A stretch of DNA of 64,000 bases from Agrobacterium leguminum (GCF_015704895.1 NZ_JADQWB010000002.1:186001-250000), one strand, 5' to 3'; counted from the first letter of the stretch, positions 46,523 to 55,963 are shown. Made by a program: numbers and translations. The notes: a model not told the origin generated them from the sequence alone.

Positions 46523-47485
46523 ATGCTACCGTCCGTGCTGAAAGACAATCTGCGTCTTCCGGTCATAGCATCACCGCTATTCATCATTTCACATCCGCAG
46601 CTGACGCTGGCGCAATGCAAGGCCGGCGTCATCGGCGCTTTCCCAGCGCTCAATGCGCGGCCCGAAAGCCAGCTCGACGAGTGGCTGGCAATGATCACCG
46701 AGGAGCTTGACGCTCACAACCGGGCCAATCCCGAGCGCCCGGCGGCACCCTTCGCGGTCAACCAGATCGTGCACATGTCCAACCGGCGGCTGGAACACGA
46801 TCTCGGCCTTTGCGTGAAATACAAGGTGCCGGTGGTGATTTCCTCGCTTGGCGCGGTGCCGGAGGTCAATGCGGCCGTGCATTCCTATGGTGGCATCGTG
46901 CTGCATGACGTCATCAACGACCGCCATGCCCGCTCCGCCATTCGCAAGGGCGCGGATGGGCTTATCGCGGTGGCGACGGGTGCCGGCGGACATGCGGGCA
47001 CGCTTTCGCCCTTCGCCCTCGTTCAGGAAATCCGCGAATGGTTCGACGGCCCGCTGCTGCTGGCCGGCGCCATCGCCAATGGCGGCTCCATTCTCGCAGC
47101 GCAGGCCATGGGCGCGGATATGGCCTATATCGGCTCCCCCTTCATCGCCACCGAGGAAGCGCGCGCTTCCGAAGGCTACAAGCAGGCGATTGTGGACGCG
47201 CAGGCGAAGGATATCGTCTATTCCAACTACTTCACGGGCGTACATGGCAACTACCTGAAAAGCTCGATCGTCGCCTCCGGCATGGACCCCGACAATCTGC
47301 CCGAAGCCGATCCTTCGAAAATGGACTTCGAAACCGTCTCCGGCGGCGCGAAGGCCTGGAAAGACATATGGGGCGCGGGGCAAGGCATCGGCGCCGTCAA
47401 GGCGGTGGAACCGGTGGCGGCGCTCGTCGATCGTCTGGCAAATGAATATGAAACAGCCAAAAAGCGCATCTGCGGGAAAGGCTGA
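46523..47485 (+). CDS. Nitronate monooxygenase family protein
   Basis: 320 residues, FMN-dependent TIM barrel of the NMO/2-nitropropane dioxygenase family. Seen: LRLPVIASPLFIISHPQL, AGVIGAFPALNARP, KGADGLIAVATGAGGHAG and the phosphate-binding ANGGSILAAQAMGADMAYIGSPF. Start ATG 46523 has GGGAGGAG; a GTG at 46511 overlaps it. Substrate is uncertain: family members oxidise nitronates or act as enoyl reductases. Confidence 0.92.
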   Translation: MLPSVLKDNLRLPVIASPLFIISHPQLTLAQCKAGVIGAFPALNARPESQLDEWLAMITEELDAHNRANPERPAAPFAVNQIVHMSNRRLEHDLGLCVKYKVPVVISSLGAVPEVNAAVHSYGGIVLHDVINDRHARSAIRKGADGLIAVATGAGGHAGTLSPFALVQEIREWFDGPLLLAGAIANGGSILAAQAMGADMAYIGSPFIATEEARASEGYKQAIVDAQAKDIVYSNYFTGVHGNYLKSSIVASGMDPDNLPEADPSKMDFETVSGGAKAWKDIWGAGQGIGAVKAVEPVAALVDRLANEYETAKKRICGKG

Positions 47486-47621
47486 AGTCTCCGGCAAACA
47501 ATGGACAGGCAAAGCTTTTTGCGGAAATTTCAAAACCAGCACATTCAAGGCTTGAAATCCGTCAGCATTGCCTGTATCAGCCCGCCATGAAGCTGATCCG
47601 CAACAAACGGGTCACAATCGG

Positions 47622-47697
47622 GCCGCTTTAGCTCAGTTGGTAGAGCACGTCATTCGTAATGACGGGGTCACGTGTTCGAGTCACGTAAGCGGCACCA
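47622..47697 (+). tRNA. tRNA-Thr (anticodon CGT)
   Basis: 76-nt cloverleaf with acceptor GCCGCTT / AAGCGGC, D-arm GCTC...GAGC, anticodon stem CGTCA-TTCGTAA-TGACG giving CGT, T-loop TTCGAGT, discriminator A and encoded CCA. It reads ACG codons. Confidence 0.96.
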
Positions 47698-47922
47698 TTT
47701 TCCAAATCCCAATCAACTTCAAAATTGCCAATCATTGCCTTGGGCGGCCTTATGGAGCGTCGTCGCAACGTGATGGCCCTCGATACGACATCTCTATCTT
47801 GCCGCTGAATTGAGCCGCCGCTTGCCTGTTCAGGTCCGGTTAAGAGCGCTTGCCTCAGGGTATTCGCCAATGGAACCGCGGACTTCATCACGCGTTTGAG
47901 TCCGTTATTGGGAGCAGAAATC

Positions 47923-48267
47923 ATGAAGCTATTGAGCGCAGCAATTTGTCTGGTGTCGCTAGGCGTTCTGACCGGATGCGTCGATGATCCCGGCTATCGC
48001 ACGGGGGGCTACTATACGACCGGTGTGTACTATCGATCTTATGATCGCGACCGCTACTACCGGGATTACGACCGCCGTTACTGGGGAGAACGAAGAGAGT
48101 GGCGGGATCGACGCGACAGGGACCGGGGCCAGGACCGGAGCGTAAGCGAATGGCGCAATCGGCCACAGCCGCCACAGCCCCGGACGGAGCCTAGCAGCGG
48201 AGGTCGCCGCGATGTACGCAACGCGCCGGTCATATTGCCGAATGGTCGGGCAATTTATCCGGACTGA
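47923..48267 (+). CDS. Small Tyr/Arg-rich lipoprotein
   Basis: 114 residues. Signal peptide with lipobox LTGC (Cys17). The mature part is very rich in Tyr, Arg and Asp (YYRSYDRDRYYRDYDRRYWG, then DRRDRDRG) and ends with NAPVILPNGRAIYPD. GGAGCAG lies upstream of ATG 47923; the in-frame ATG 27 bp upstream is less likely. Low-complexity basic envelope lipoprotein of unknown role. Confidence 0.75.
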   Translation: MKLLSAAICLVSLGVLTGCVDDPGYRTGGYYTTGVYYRSYDRDRYYRDYDRRYWGERREWRDRRDRDRGQDRSVSEWRNRPQPPQPRTEPSSGGRRDVRNAPVILPNGRAIYPD

Positions 48268-48500
48268 CCGAAGCGATCGGCTTTCTCAGCCCTATCACAG
48301 ATTTTGATAGTCTGTGTTTTCCCTTGTATTATCAAGGCGGCGGTGCTTTTGCAGCTACGGCGAACTCACCGCCCAGGCTTCTGCGGCTTCCGAAAATTAA
48401 ACCCGACGCCTGTTAGTCACCGTAAAAGACGGTCACTTGAAACCAAACCGCCCACCACACGTTCTCCGGCAGGTCATAAACAACTGGAAAGCCTGTCATC

Positions 48501-48659
48501 GTGGACGTCATTCGTATCCTGATCGCCATCATCCTTCCGCCCGTCGGCGTGTTTCTTCAGGTCGGGCTCGGCCTGCATTTCTGGCTGAATATTCTCCTGA
48601 CGCTGTGCGGTTATGTTCCCGGCATTATCCACGCGATCTGGGTGATCCTGCGGAGGTGA
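48501..48659 (+). CDS. Pmp3/YqaE-type small membrane protein
   Basis: 52 residues starting at GTG: DVIRILIAIILPPVGVFLQVG, then HFWLNILLTLCGYVPGIIHAIWVIL. The two hydrophobic helices and the LPPVGVFL...LNILLTLCGYVPGIIHA pattern are those of UPF0057/Pmp3, a stress-induced proteolipid family. It is too short for ordinary ORF cut-offs. The ribosome binding site is poor (GGAAAG 9 bp upstream). Confidence 0.88.
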   Translation: MDVIRILIAIILPPVGVFLQVGLGLHFWLNILLTLCGYVPGIIHAIWVILRR

Positions 48660-48782
48660 TATCCGCTCTCATCGGCGATGGGACGTCCGCAACATTTTAG
48701 TACGTGATTAAATTCTTATTGGCTGCTGGAACCTCGTCTTCTCCCTCACGTTATGGTGATGACACCAGCCAAGGAGAAAATC

Positions 48783-48857
48783 ATGAACCAGATCATCTAC
48801 ATCGTCGGCCTCGTCGTCATCGTTCTGGCGATCCTGTCGTTTTTCGGCTTCCGCTGA
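48783..48857 (+). CDS. 24-residue hydrophobic peptide
   Basis: ATG 48783 is preceded by a strong AAGGAG at ideal spacing and encodes 24 residues: an N-terminal MNQ, a single membrane helix (IIYIVGLVVIVLAILSFF) and GFR at the end. The strong ribosome binding site and clean helix indicate a real small membrane protein of unknown function. Confidence 0.7.
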   Translation: MNQIIYIVGLVVIVLAILSFFGFR

Positions 48858-48976
48858 TCCCCGTTGTCAATTCGATCGCTTGCGCATATCCTAAGCAGCA
48901 GTGACACACGGCTGCGTTCATGGGTTGCTTCGCTGTCGGGTGTATTTCGGGATCGCGTTGCTCTGGGAGGTGCACG

Positions 48977-49219
48977 ATGAAGAACGAGAGATGGACAGAG
49001 CCTGTCGAGGTCAATCTCGAGGCGAATGGCAAGAGTGTCATCGCCGGCCCCTTCGAAGCGTTGACATTATTGACCGAAGGCTGGCCCAAAATTGGCGGAT
49101 TGAGCTTCGTGAGAGCGAGAAGCGCCTGCCGTGCCGCCCTTGACGGACGTAAATCGCCCGAAGAAGCACGAAAGTGCTTCACAGATGCGGTTTCCGAGAT
49201 GCAGAAAAACCCGCATTGA
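48977..49219 (+). CDS. DUF982 protein
   Basis: 80 residues matching DUF982, a family expanded in Rhizobiales: PVEVNLEANGKSVIAGPFEALTLLTEGWP, then ARSACRAALDGRKSPEEAR and FTDAVSEMQ. Start ATG 48977 has GGGAGG 6 nt upstream; the frame extends to 48920 without that support. Function is unknown. A terminator follows the stop. Confidence 0.88.
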   Translation: MKNERWTEPVEVNLEANGKSVIAGPFEALTLLTEGWPKIGGLSFVRARSACRAALDGRKSPEEARKCFTDAVSEMQKNPH

Positions 49220-49233
49220 CGCACTCAAAAGAA

Positions 49234-49261
49234 AACGGCTCCTGAAAAGGAGCCGTTCTTT
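49234..49261 (+). terminator. Terminator after DUF982 gene
   Basis: AACGGCTCCT (49234-49243) pairs with AGGAGCCGTT (49248-49257), followed by CTTTT. Confidence 0.9.
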
Positions 49262-49314
49262 TATTTGCGACGCTTTCGGTGATCAAACAGCCGGAAGCGC
49301 TTTTTCCCTGGGCC

Positions 49315-49707
49315 TTACATCCAATAGGGTGCGACGCCGTAATAATCGTAGACCTTGCGGTCCTTGGCGTTCAGCAGGTCGTTATCATCGAGATTGGCGA
49401 AGTGCGGCGCGTTTTCGATCTCTTCCTTGGTGAGATCGATGCGGTAGCCGTCGAGTTCTTCGTCGTAATGCAGCTTTTCCCAGGGCAGCGGGTAATAGTC
49501 GTCACCGATGCCGAGGAAGCCGCCAAAGCTCAACACCGCATAGGCCACGCGCCCGCCGCGCTTTTCCAGAATGATGCGCTGGATCGAGCCGATATGCTTG
49601 CTGTCGGCTCCGTAAACACGGGTGCCTTCCACCTTGTCGCTGGCGATCAGGCTCGGCGTATCCTTGACATAGGGGTCCTGTCCGGCGCGGGGTTCCTGAT
49701 GCATCAT
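49315..49707 (-). CDS. PRC-barrel domain protein
   Basis: 130 residues. The PRC-barrel segment reads LIASDKVEGTRVYGADSKHIGSIQRIILEKRGGRVAYAVLSFGGFLGIGDDYYPLPWEKL, close to the photosystem H-subunit-like barrel. The remaining C-terminus (YYGVAPYWM) is typical of stress-related rhizobial homologs. Start ATG 49707 (or 49704) lies behind GGAGGAAAGG. Role unknown; ligand- or RNA-related functions are proposed for the family. Confidence 0.88.
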   Translation of the reverse strand: MMHQEPRAGQDPYVKDTPSLIASDKVEGTRVYGADSKHIGSIQRIILEKRGGRVAYAVLSFGGFLGIGDDYYPLPWEKLHYDEELDGYRIDLTKEEIENAPHFANLDDNDLLNAKDRKVYDYYGVAPYWM

Positions 49708-49836
49708 GTGCCTTTCCTCCTTGATTTTCCTCGTTTGTGTCACGTCTGGTAAACACCTCGACGGACAATTCGTTCCGCGGCGTCTCAGGCGCTGCGGTGG
49801 GAATTTTTTGAAGGAGAATGGAACGAAAACGCGCCT

Positions 49837-50718
49837 TTATTGGCGAATTTTCTGCCAGACGGAGGGAGAAACACCGACCATCTTGCGAAAGACGCGGGAG
49901 AAATGCGCCTGATCCGAAAACCCGGCGGCAATGGCGATGTCGGTCAGCGCCATGTCGGTCCGCATCATCAGTTCCTTGACGCGATCGATGCGCGCCTGCA
50001 TCTGCCATTGGTGGGGCGGCACGCCGGTGGAGGCCTTGAAGGCATGGCTGAAATGCGATTGCGACAGGTTGGTGAGTTCCGCCAGCTCCTCCAGCCGGAT
50101 CGACCGCAGGCAATGTTCGCGGATGTAATCCGTCGCCGCCCTCAACTGCCAGGCGGCGAGCTTGCTGCGTTTTTTGACCGACTCCCGTTTCACTTTCAGG
50201 AAATCCGTCAATAGCGCCAGCACGAGGCTTTCGCCATAAAGGTCATGCAGCGGATCGGGATTATCGCATTCGGCGGCAATCAGTCGCGCCAGCGCCAGCA
50301 GGCGCTCATCCTCGAACATTAGATGCGGATCGAGCAGGCTGTGCGGATCGAAGCCCTGCACCAGCCGGGCACCCAGCAATCCCGCATCGAAATGCAGATC
50401 GAGGTGGCGCACGAAGGAGACGTTGCTCAGTTCGGCATGCACATCCAGATCGGCAGGCACGAAGGAAATACGGTTCGCCTTTGACGAACCGTAATTGTCG
50501 CGGCGGCAGCGGTTCATCATGAACCGGCCGTCATCCGTCCCGTCCATGTCCAGCAGGAAAACGAAGCGCGGATCCTTGCCGACATAACGGCCGCCCGCCT
50601 TCGGGGCGCAACGCACATCCCAGAGATCGGCGACGATGCCGTTCCAGACCCGCGAGCGCGGCCCGCCGATGACGGCAAAGCCCTCGATCTCATTTTCCAT
50701 CCGCACGCGGAAAGCCAT
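49837..50718 (-). CDS. AraC-family transcriptional regulator
   Basis: 293 residues. The C-terminal double helix-turn-helix begins near residue 195 (YIREHCLRSIRLEELAELTNLSQSHFSHAFKASTGVPPHQWQ) and ends with ALTDIAIAAGFSDQAHFSRVFRKMVGVSPSVW. The N-terminal part is an AraC ligand/dimer domain of unknown specificity. It is downstream of the siderophore receptor on the same strand, suggesting a role in its control, as with AraC-type siderophore regulators. Confidence 0.9.
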   Translation of the reverse strand: MAFRVRMENEIEGFAVIGGPRSRVWNGIVADLWDVRCAPKAGGRYVGKDPRFVFLLDMDGTDDGRFMMNRCRRDNYGSSKANRISFVPADLDVHAELSNVSFVRHLDLHFDAGLLGARLVQGFDPHSLLDPHLMFEDERLLALARLIAAECDNPDPLHDLYGESLVLALLTDFLKVKRESVKKRSKLAAWQLRAATDYIREHCLRSIRLEELAELTNLSQSHFSHAFKASTGVPPHQWQMQARIDRVKELMMRTDMALTDIAIAAGFSDQAHFSRVFRKMVGVSPSVWQKIRQ

Positions 50719-50748
50719 GGCCTCTCGATCCCGCAGGGCGCCATGGCG

Positions 50749-50787
50749 CCACTATAAACATGATAAATCTATTCATGTTTATAGTGG
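50749..50787. promoter_or_regulatory. 15-bp perfect inverted repeat near AraC-family gene
   Basis: CCACTATAAACATGA (50749-50763) and TCATGTTTATAGTGG (50773-50787) are exact reverse complements with a 9-bp AT-rich spacer. It lies 31 bp upstream of the AraC gene and 41 bp downstream of the receptor stop. It may be an operator, or a strong terminator hairpin for the receptor mRNA; no T-run follows on either strand. Confidence 0.6.
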
Positions 50788-50827
50788 CAAACTGCTTTCC
50801 CCGCAACTGCCGGCCTTCAGCCAAGCC

Positions 50828-52999
50828 TTACCACTTCTTGGAAAGCTTGAAGGTGATGGTGCGGCTATCGCCCCAGCCGCAGACGGAGACGCCGGCGCAG
50901 CTCTTCACATATTCCTTGTCGAAGACATTGGCGACGTTGATCGATGCGGTCCAGTCGTTCTTCTCGTAGCGGATTGCGGCGTCGAAGACGGCGGCATCCG
51001 GAACGCGCAGCGTATTTGCCTCATCCGCCCAGGATTTGCCCTGATACCTTACACCGCCGCCGAGGCTGAGGCCTTCCAGCGCGTCCGTGGTAAAGGCATA
51101 GTCCAGCCACAGCGAGGCGGTGTGGGCGGGCACGATCCATGGCGATTTGCCAATCAGATTGGGATTGGCATCGCGGGTAATCTCCAGATCCGTATAGGAA
51201 TAGGAGGCGAGCGCCTTCCAGTTCTCGCTGAGATTGGCCTTGGCCTCCAGCTCGAAGCCGGTGGATTCCACCTGCCCGAACTGACCGCTCGTGGTCACGC
51301 CGCCGGCCGTATAGGAAACGATGGCATTGTCCTTGACCAGCTTGAAGACGGAGGCCGTGATGCTGCCGTCGAAGAAGGTCGGCTCATATTTGATACCGGC
51401 CTCGAACTGGTGTCCCTCTTCCGGCGAAGCGGGAGTGCCATCCGCAAGCGTATCGATGAGCGGATTGAAGAAAGTGGCCGCCGAGACATAGGGTGTCAGG
51501 CCATTGTCGAATTCATAGGCGAGACCGGCGCGGCCGCTCAGCGCATCGTCATTCGAGCGACGGGAAATGCCCGCAGGGAGCCTGTTGTTCAGCTCGGTGT
51601 CGACATAGTCGTAACGGCCATTCAGCGTGACCAGCCAGCCATCGCCGAAACGCAGCTGGTCCTGCGCGTAGATGCCGATCTGCTGTTGGGTCACGATATT
51701 GTCGGCATAAACGAAATTCGTTCCCTGCGTCGAGCCATAGACCGGATTGAGCGCACCGATTGCATTCGATCCGCAGCAGGCCTGCACCTGATCCAGCCGG
51801 TAATATTTATAGTCGAGACCGAAGAGCAGCGAGTGATTGACCGCGCCGGTATCGAACTGGCCTTCGACCCGGTTATCCACGCCGAAACTGTCGACTTTCG
51901 ACACGCCATCGTAACCGAAGCGGGTCAGCATATAGTCGTTGGTGGTGGCATCGAGGATCGGCTGGCCGTTTGCATCTGTATTGGCCCAACCGCCGGCATA
52001 GGGTCCGGTTTCGTGCTTGTAGAGGTGGCCATAACGGGCGTTCTGGCTGATCTTCCAGCCATTGTCGAATTCGTGGCTGACCTCGTAACCCACCATGGAC
52101 TGGTAGACGCGGCCATTGTCGATATCCGGCTCGCCATAAAAGGCCTTGCGGTCGAGCTTGCCGAAGGGCGCGTCGACCACCGTGCCGACATAGGGCAGGA
52201 AACCGTTGCCGATATGAACCTGATCGAGCGCCGAGAAATAGCCGTAGAGCGTGGCGCTCGTCTGCGCTTCCGGCTCGAAGGTGATCTGCGGCATGATAAA
52301 GCCGCGCAAATCCTCGGAATAATCGGTGTAATTGTCGCCGCCGGTGACCTTGCCGGTGACGCGGTATTTCCACACGCCTTCACTATCGACCTTGTCGCCG
52401 AGATCGAAGCCGAAGAAGGCATTGCCGAAATTATTGATGCCGATTTCCGTTTCGCGCACCGGCTCATCCTGCGTGCGCTTGCGGACCATCTGCACGATAC
52501 CGCCGGGATTGGCGCCGCCATAAAGCACCGAGGCGGGGCCTTTCAGAACTTCCACGCGCTCCAGACCGTAGGCATCCATCTGGAAACCGCCGAAACCGTA
52601 GCTGAACAGGTTCAGACCATCCAGAAACACGCCGGTCTGGGTGGCCTGAAAACCGCGGATGTAAATCCAGTCCGTATCCGGGTCCGTGCCGAAGGGCTCC
52701 GCCGTCACACCGGGGGTATAACGCAGTACCTCGTCGATTTTCGTCACCGCGCCGCGGTCATCCATTTCCTGGCGGCCGACGACCGATACGGATTGCGGAA
52801 TATCCCTGGTTTCCGTCTCGGTTTTCGAACCGGTCGCACTTTTCTTCGCAACATAACCCCGGACCGGACCCGTCGCGTTTTCCGCGCCCTGCCCTTCAAC
52901 GGTAATCTGCTGCAGAACGGTCGTATCCTGCGCGTGGCCCATCGCTGGCGCCAGTAAAACAACGGCGGCCGTGCCCAAAGCCAGACGGCTCAAAAACAT
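50828..52999 (-). CDS. TonB-dependent siderophore receptor
   Basis: 723 residues if started at ATG 52999 (MFLSRLALGTAAVVLLAPAMGHA signal peptide). A TTG at 53017 behind CGGGGC would give MKNLHGMFLSRL..., and the frame is open to 53071. TonB-box-like TTVLQQITVEG, plug domain (TRDIPQSVSVVGRQEMDD, LRYTPGVT, GLERVEVLKGPASVLYGGANPGG) and a 22-strand barrel ending KLSKKW. It is of the FhuA/ferrichrome-iron type, but ligand specificity is uncertain. Confidence 0.93.
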   Translation of the reverse strand: MFLSRLALGTAAVVLLAPAMGHAQDTTVLQQITVEGQGAENATGPVRGYVAKKSATGSKTETETRDIPQSVSVVGRQEMDDRGAVTKIDEVLRYTPGVTAEPFGTDPDTDWIYIRGFQATQTGVFLDGLNLFSYGFGGFQMDAYGLERVEVLKGPASVLYGGANPGGIVQMVRKRTQDEPVRETEIGINNFGNAFFGFDLGDKVDSEGVWKYRVTGKVTGGDNYTDYSEDLRGFIMPQITFEPEAQTSATLYGYFSALDQVHIGNGFLPYVGTVVDAPFGKLDRKAFYGEPDIDNGRVYQSMVGYEVSHEFDNGWKISQNARYGHLYKHETGPYAGGWANTDANGQPILDATTNDYMLTRFGYDGVSKVDSFGVDNRVEGQFDTGAVNHSLLFGLDYKYYRLDQVQACCGSNAIGALNPVYGSTQGTNFVYADNIVTQQQIGIYAQDQLRFGDGWLVTLNGRYDYVDTELNNRLPAGISRRSNDDALSGRAGLAYEFDNGLTPYVSAATFFNPLIDTLADGTPASPEEGHQFEAGIKYEPTFFDGSITASVFKLVKDNAIVSYTAGGVTTSGQFGQVESTGFELEAKANLSENWKALASYSYTDLEITRDANPNLIGKSPWIVPAHTASLWLDYAFTTDALEGLSLGGGVRYQGKSWADEANTLRVPDAAVFDAAIRYEKNDWTASINVANVFDKEYVKSCAGVSVCGWGDSRTITFKLSKKW

Positions 53000-53093
53000 C
53001 CCATGCAAATTTTTCAAGATATGCCCCGAAACAGATCGCGGCCGATGTCCAAATTCGACAGGCCGCGGCACCTCAATTAAGCTGAGTATTTAC

Positions 53094-53104
53094 ATCAGGA
53101 TTAA
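53094..53104. promoter_or_regulatory. ATCAGGATTAA motif upstream of siderophore receptor
   Basis: The 11-mer lies 90 bp before the receptor start and recurs exactly upstream of fbpC (57211-57221), both in the same orientation relative to the minus-strand genes. Iron-responsive control by RirA, Irr or Fur is a plausible reading; no established consensus was matched. Confidence 0.35.
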
Positions 53105-53196
53105 GGCAGGATGCTTGTCGTTTTCTGGCGGGATTTGAAGCTTATTGGCCTCTCGCACAGTTTTGCGCCCGTCATTTATCGGACAGGGCTTCGATA

Positions 53197-54873
53197 TCAG
53201 CCCTTGCGCCGGCCGATCCTTGCAAGCTGCATGACCGGAAGCATGCCGATGACGACGATTGCCAGCGCTGCGATTGCCGCTTCCTCATAGGTGCCGCGCG
53301 CCGCTTCGCCATAAAGATGGGTAGCGAAGGTTTCGAAATTCAGCGGCCTCAACAGGAGCGTGGCGGGAAGCTCCTTGACGCAATCGACAAAGATCAGCAG
53401 CGCCGCTGCCGCAAGCGACGCCTTGGATAGCGGCAGATGAATCTGGCGGAATGTCTGCGTCGCGGATCGCCCGAGCGTTCGCGAGGCGTGATCGAAGGAT
53501 TGCGGGATACGGCTGAGGCCGGCATCCACACCGCCCGCCGCAATGGTGAGGAAACGCGCCGAATAGGCATAGATCAGCGCGGCACCGCTGCCGATGAAGA
53601 TGAGGCCGGTAGAGATGCCGAACCAATCACGCATGGTCTGGTCGACAAACCGGTCGAAGCCGCCGAGCGCGATCAGCACGCCGATGGCGATGACCGTGCC
53701 GGGGGCCGCATATCCGACCGTCGAAAGCCGGTAGGACCAGAGCGAGAGACGCCCCGGTGCAAGGCGCATGGCGTAAGCAACCGCAAGGCCGAGGATAAGG
53801 GTGATAACCGTCGCCAGTCCGGCAAAGACGATGGTGTTCAGAGCTTCATCGGCAAAGCGGGCGGACAGGCCGCTGAAACGGAACCGTTTCCATGCCTCGA
53901 TGACGAGATAGCTGGCGGGTGCCACAAAGCCGATCAGGACCGGCAGGCCGCCGAGTACGAAAGCGGCCCAGCCCTTCAGGCCGTTGAGCCGCAGCGGCTC
54001 CAGTTCCCTGCTTTTCTGCGCCGAAACCGCATAACGCTGCTTGCGCCGCGCCCAGCGCTCCAGCGCCACGAGGGCGACAACGATGAACAGCATGGAGAGC
54101 GCGATCTGCGCCGCACCCGGCAGGTCTGATTTCGTGACCCAGGTGGTGTAGACGGAAACGGTGAGCGTGCGGACGCCGAGGAATTCCGATGCGCCTATAT
54201 CGTTGAGCGCTTCCATCAGGGCAAGGCTGATGCCGACCGCAATCGCCGGGCGCGCCAGCGGCACTGCCACCTTGAAGAAAGCCGCGCGTCTGGAAACGCC
54301 GAGCGTGCGTGCCGCTTCCAGCAGGTTGCCCGCCTGCGTCAGGAACATGGCGCGGACGGGAATATAGACATAGGGAAACAGCACGAAGCCGAGAAGGACA
54401 ATGCAGCCCGTCATGGACCTTATGTCCGGCAGACGAAATTCGCGCGGGCTGGAATAACCGAGCAGCCAGCGGATTGCACCCTGCACCGGTCCGATGGGAT
54501 GCAGAATATCCAGATAGGCGTAAGCGACGATATAGGTGGGCATGGCCAGCGGCAGCAGCAGCGCCCATTCCAATATTTTGCGGCCGGGAAAATCATAGGC
54601 GGTGACCAGCCAGGCGGCATAGGTTCCGACGACACCGGCCAGCAGCCCGACCCCGGCGAGAAGGATCGCCGTATCCGGAAGCGCCGTCCAGAGCACGGTC
54701 GAGCCGAGATGCGCCCACAGGCCTTCAGAACCCTGCAACGCCTGCGATACAAGCGCCAGAACCGGCACCATGGCGCCGCAAACCGCCAGCACGGAGAGGC
54801 ACAGCCACCAGAAGGAGGATGAAAACCTGGCTCGGGCACGAGGTGTCAATGGCTGGATGGCGTCTGGATTCAT
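53197..54873 (-). CDS. fbpB: Fe(III) ABC transporter permease (fused)
   Basis: 558 residues with about twelve membrane helices and two permease halves, each with an EAA-loop (EAARTLGVSRRAAFFKVAVPLARPA; DHASRTLGRSATQTFRQIHLPLSKA). This fused FbpB/SfuB architecture belongs to ferric-iron importers. It lies 73 bp downstream of fbpA on the same strand. Confidence 0.93.
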   Translation of the reverse strand: MNPDAIQPLTPRARARFSSSFWWLCLSVLAVCGAMVPVLALVSQALQGSEGLWAHLGSTVLWTALPDTAILLAGVGLLAGVVGTYAAWLVTAYDFPGRKILEWALLLPLAMPTYIVAYAYLDILHPIGPVQGAIRWLLGYSSPREFRLPDIRSMTGCIVLLGFVLFPYVYIPVRAMFLTQAGNLLEAARTLGVSRRAAFFKVAVPLARPAIAVGISLALMEALNDIGASEFLGVRTLTVSVYTTWVTKSDLPGAAQIALSMLFIVVALVALERWARRKQRYAVSAQKSRELEPLRLNGLKGWAAFVLGGLPVLIGFVAPASYLVIEAWKRFRFSGLSARFADEALNTIVFAGLATVITLILGLAVAYAMRLAPGRLSLWSYRLSTVGYAAPGTVIAIGVLIALGGFDRFVDQTMRDWFGISTGLIFIGSGAALIYAYSARFLTIAAGGVDAGLSRIPQSFDHASRTLGRSATQTFRQIHLPLSKASLAAAALLIFVDCVKELPATLLLRPLNFETFATHLYGEAARGTYEEAAIAALAIVVIGMLPVMQLARIGRRKG

Positions 54874-54946
54874 GTGCTTTCAGAAAATACGCGGAAAGGC
54901 GCCCGCAAATGCGAACGCCTTCCACCATGTTATCGCTGATTGGCCC

Positions 54947-55963
54947 TTACTTGTCGAAACCGACCTTGTCGACCAGCTCGCTCGCCTGCTTGCGGTGCGA
55001 GACGATTTCCGTCAGCGGCTTGTTGTCGATCTTCAGCGTGCCGAAGGAAGCGATGATCTCGTTGAGAGCCGCACCCTGCTTGACCGGATATTCGTAGTTG
55101 GCTTCAGCATAGATCTTCTGGGCTTCGTCGGAGACGAGATATTCCAGAAGCTTGACGGCTTCCGCCTTGTTCGGTGCATTCTTGGCCACAGCCGCGCCGC
55201 TGATATTGACCTGCGTGCCGCCATTCTTGAAGGTCGGAAGAACGACCTTGATGGCGTCGCCCCACTTCACCTGCTCCTCGCCGCCCTTGCCCGAGCGCAT
55301 CAGGCCGACATAATAGGAGTTGGCGATGCCGATATCGCAAATGCCGCCGAGGATGTCCTTGGCAACGTCGCGGTCGCCGCCGCCTGCCTTGCGGGCGAGG
55401 TTTTCCTTGACGCCGGCAAGCCACTTTTCGGTGTCCGCAGCGCCGTAATGGGCGATGTAGTCGGCAAAGAGCGCCGTGTTATAGGGGTGCTGGCCGGCGC
55501 GAATGCAGACCTTGCCCTTCCACTTCGCATCCGCCAGATCTTCATAGTTGAAGGAGGCGAGATCGACATTCTTCGCCGCATAAAGAACGCGGGCGCGCAT
55601 GGAGAGCGCGAACCAATGGCCCTTGGCGTCGCGAAGTTCAGCCGGGATGGCCTTGGTCAGGGTTTCGGATTCCACCGCCTGGGTGACACCCTTTTCAGCG
55701 AGATCGACGAGGTTGCCGGCATCCACCGTCATCAGAACGTCGGCGGGCGAGCTTGCGCCCTCGCTCAGAACGCGCTCGGCAAGACCGTCCTTCAGGAACA
55801 CGGTGTTGACCTTGACGCCGCTCGAGGCAGTGAAGGATTCCAGCAGCGGCTGGATCAGGCCCGGTTCGCGGGTGGTGTAAATGTTGAGTTCCGCGGCGCT
55901 GGCCGTTCCGGCCGCAAAGGCAACCGTGCTGGCAAGCAGGGCAAATCTGGTAAATTTCGTCAT
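54947..55963 (-). CDS. fbpA: Fe(III) ABC transporter substrate-binding protein
   Basis: 338 residues. Signal peptide (about 1-23). Mature FbpA features: AELNIYTTREPGLIQPLLESF, LSEGASSPADVLMTVDAGNL, GKVCIRAGQHPYNTALFADYIAHYG and IANSYYVGLM, with the paired tyrosines that coordinate ferric iron. It delivers Fe(III) to FbpB. GGAGACAAAAC precedes the ATG. Confidence 0.94.
   Translation of the reverse strand: MTKFTRFALLASTVAFAAGTASAAELNIYTTREPGLIQPLLESFTASSGVKVNTVFLKDGLAERVLSEGASSPADVLMTVDAGNLVDLAEKGVTQAVESETLTKAIPAELRDAKGHWFALSMRARVLYAAKNVDLASFNYEDLADAKWKGKVCIRAGQHPYNTALFADYIAHYGAADTEKWLAGVKENLARKAGGGDRDVAKDILGGICDIGIANSYYVGLMRSGKGGEEQVKWGDAIKVVLPTFKNGGTQVNISGAAVAKNAPNKAEAVKLLEYLVSDEAQKIYAEANYEYPVKQGAALNEIIASFGTLKIDNKPLTEIVSHRKQASELVDKVGFDK

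Noticed and set aside
48304-48522. 72-codon frame upstream of the Pmp3-type gene
   Set aside because: Composition is not protein-like and no ribosome binding site is present.
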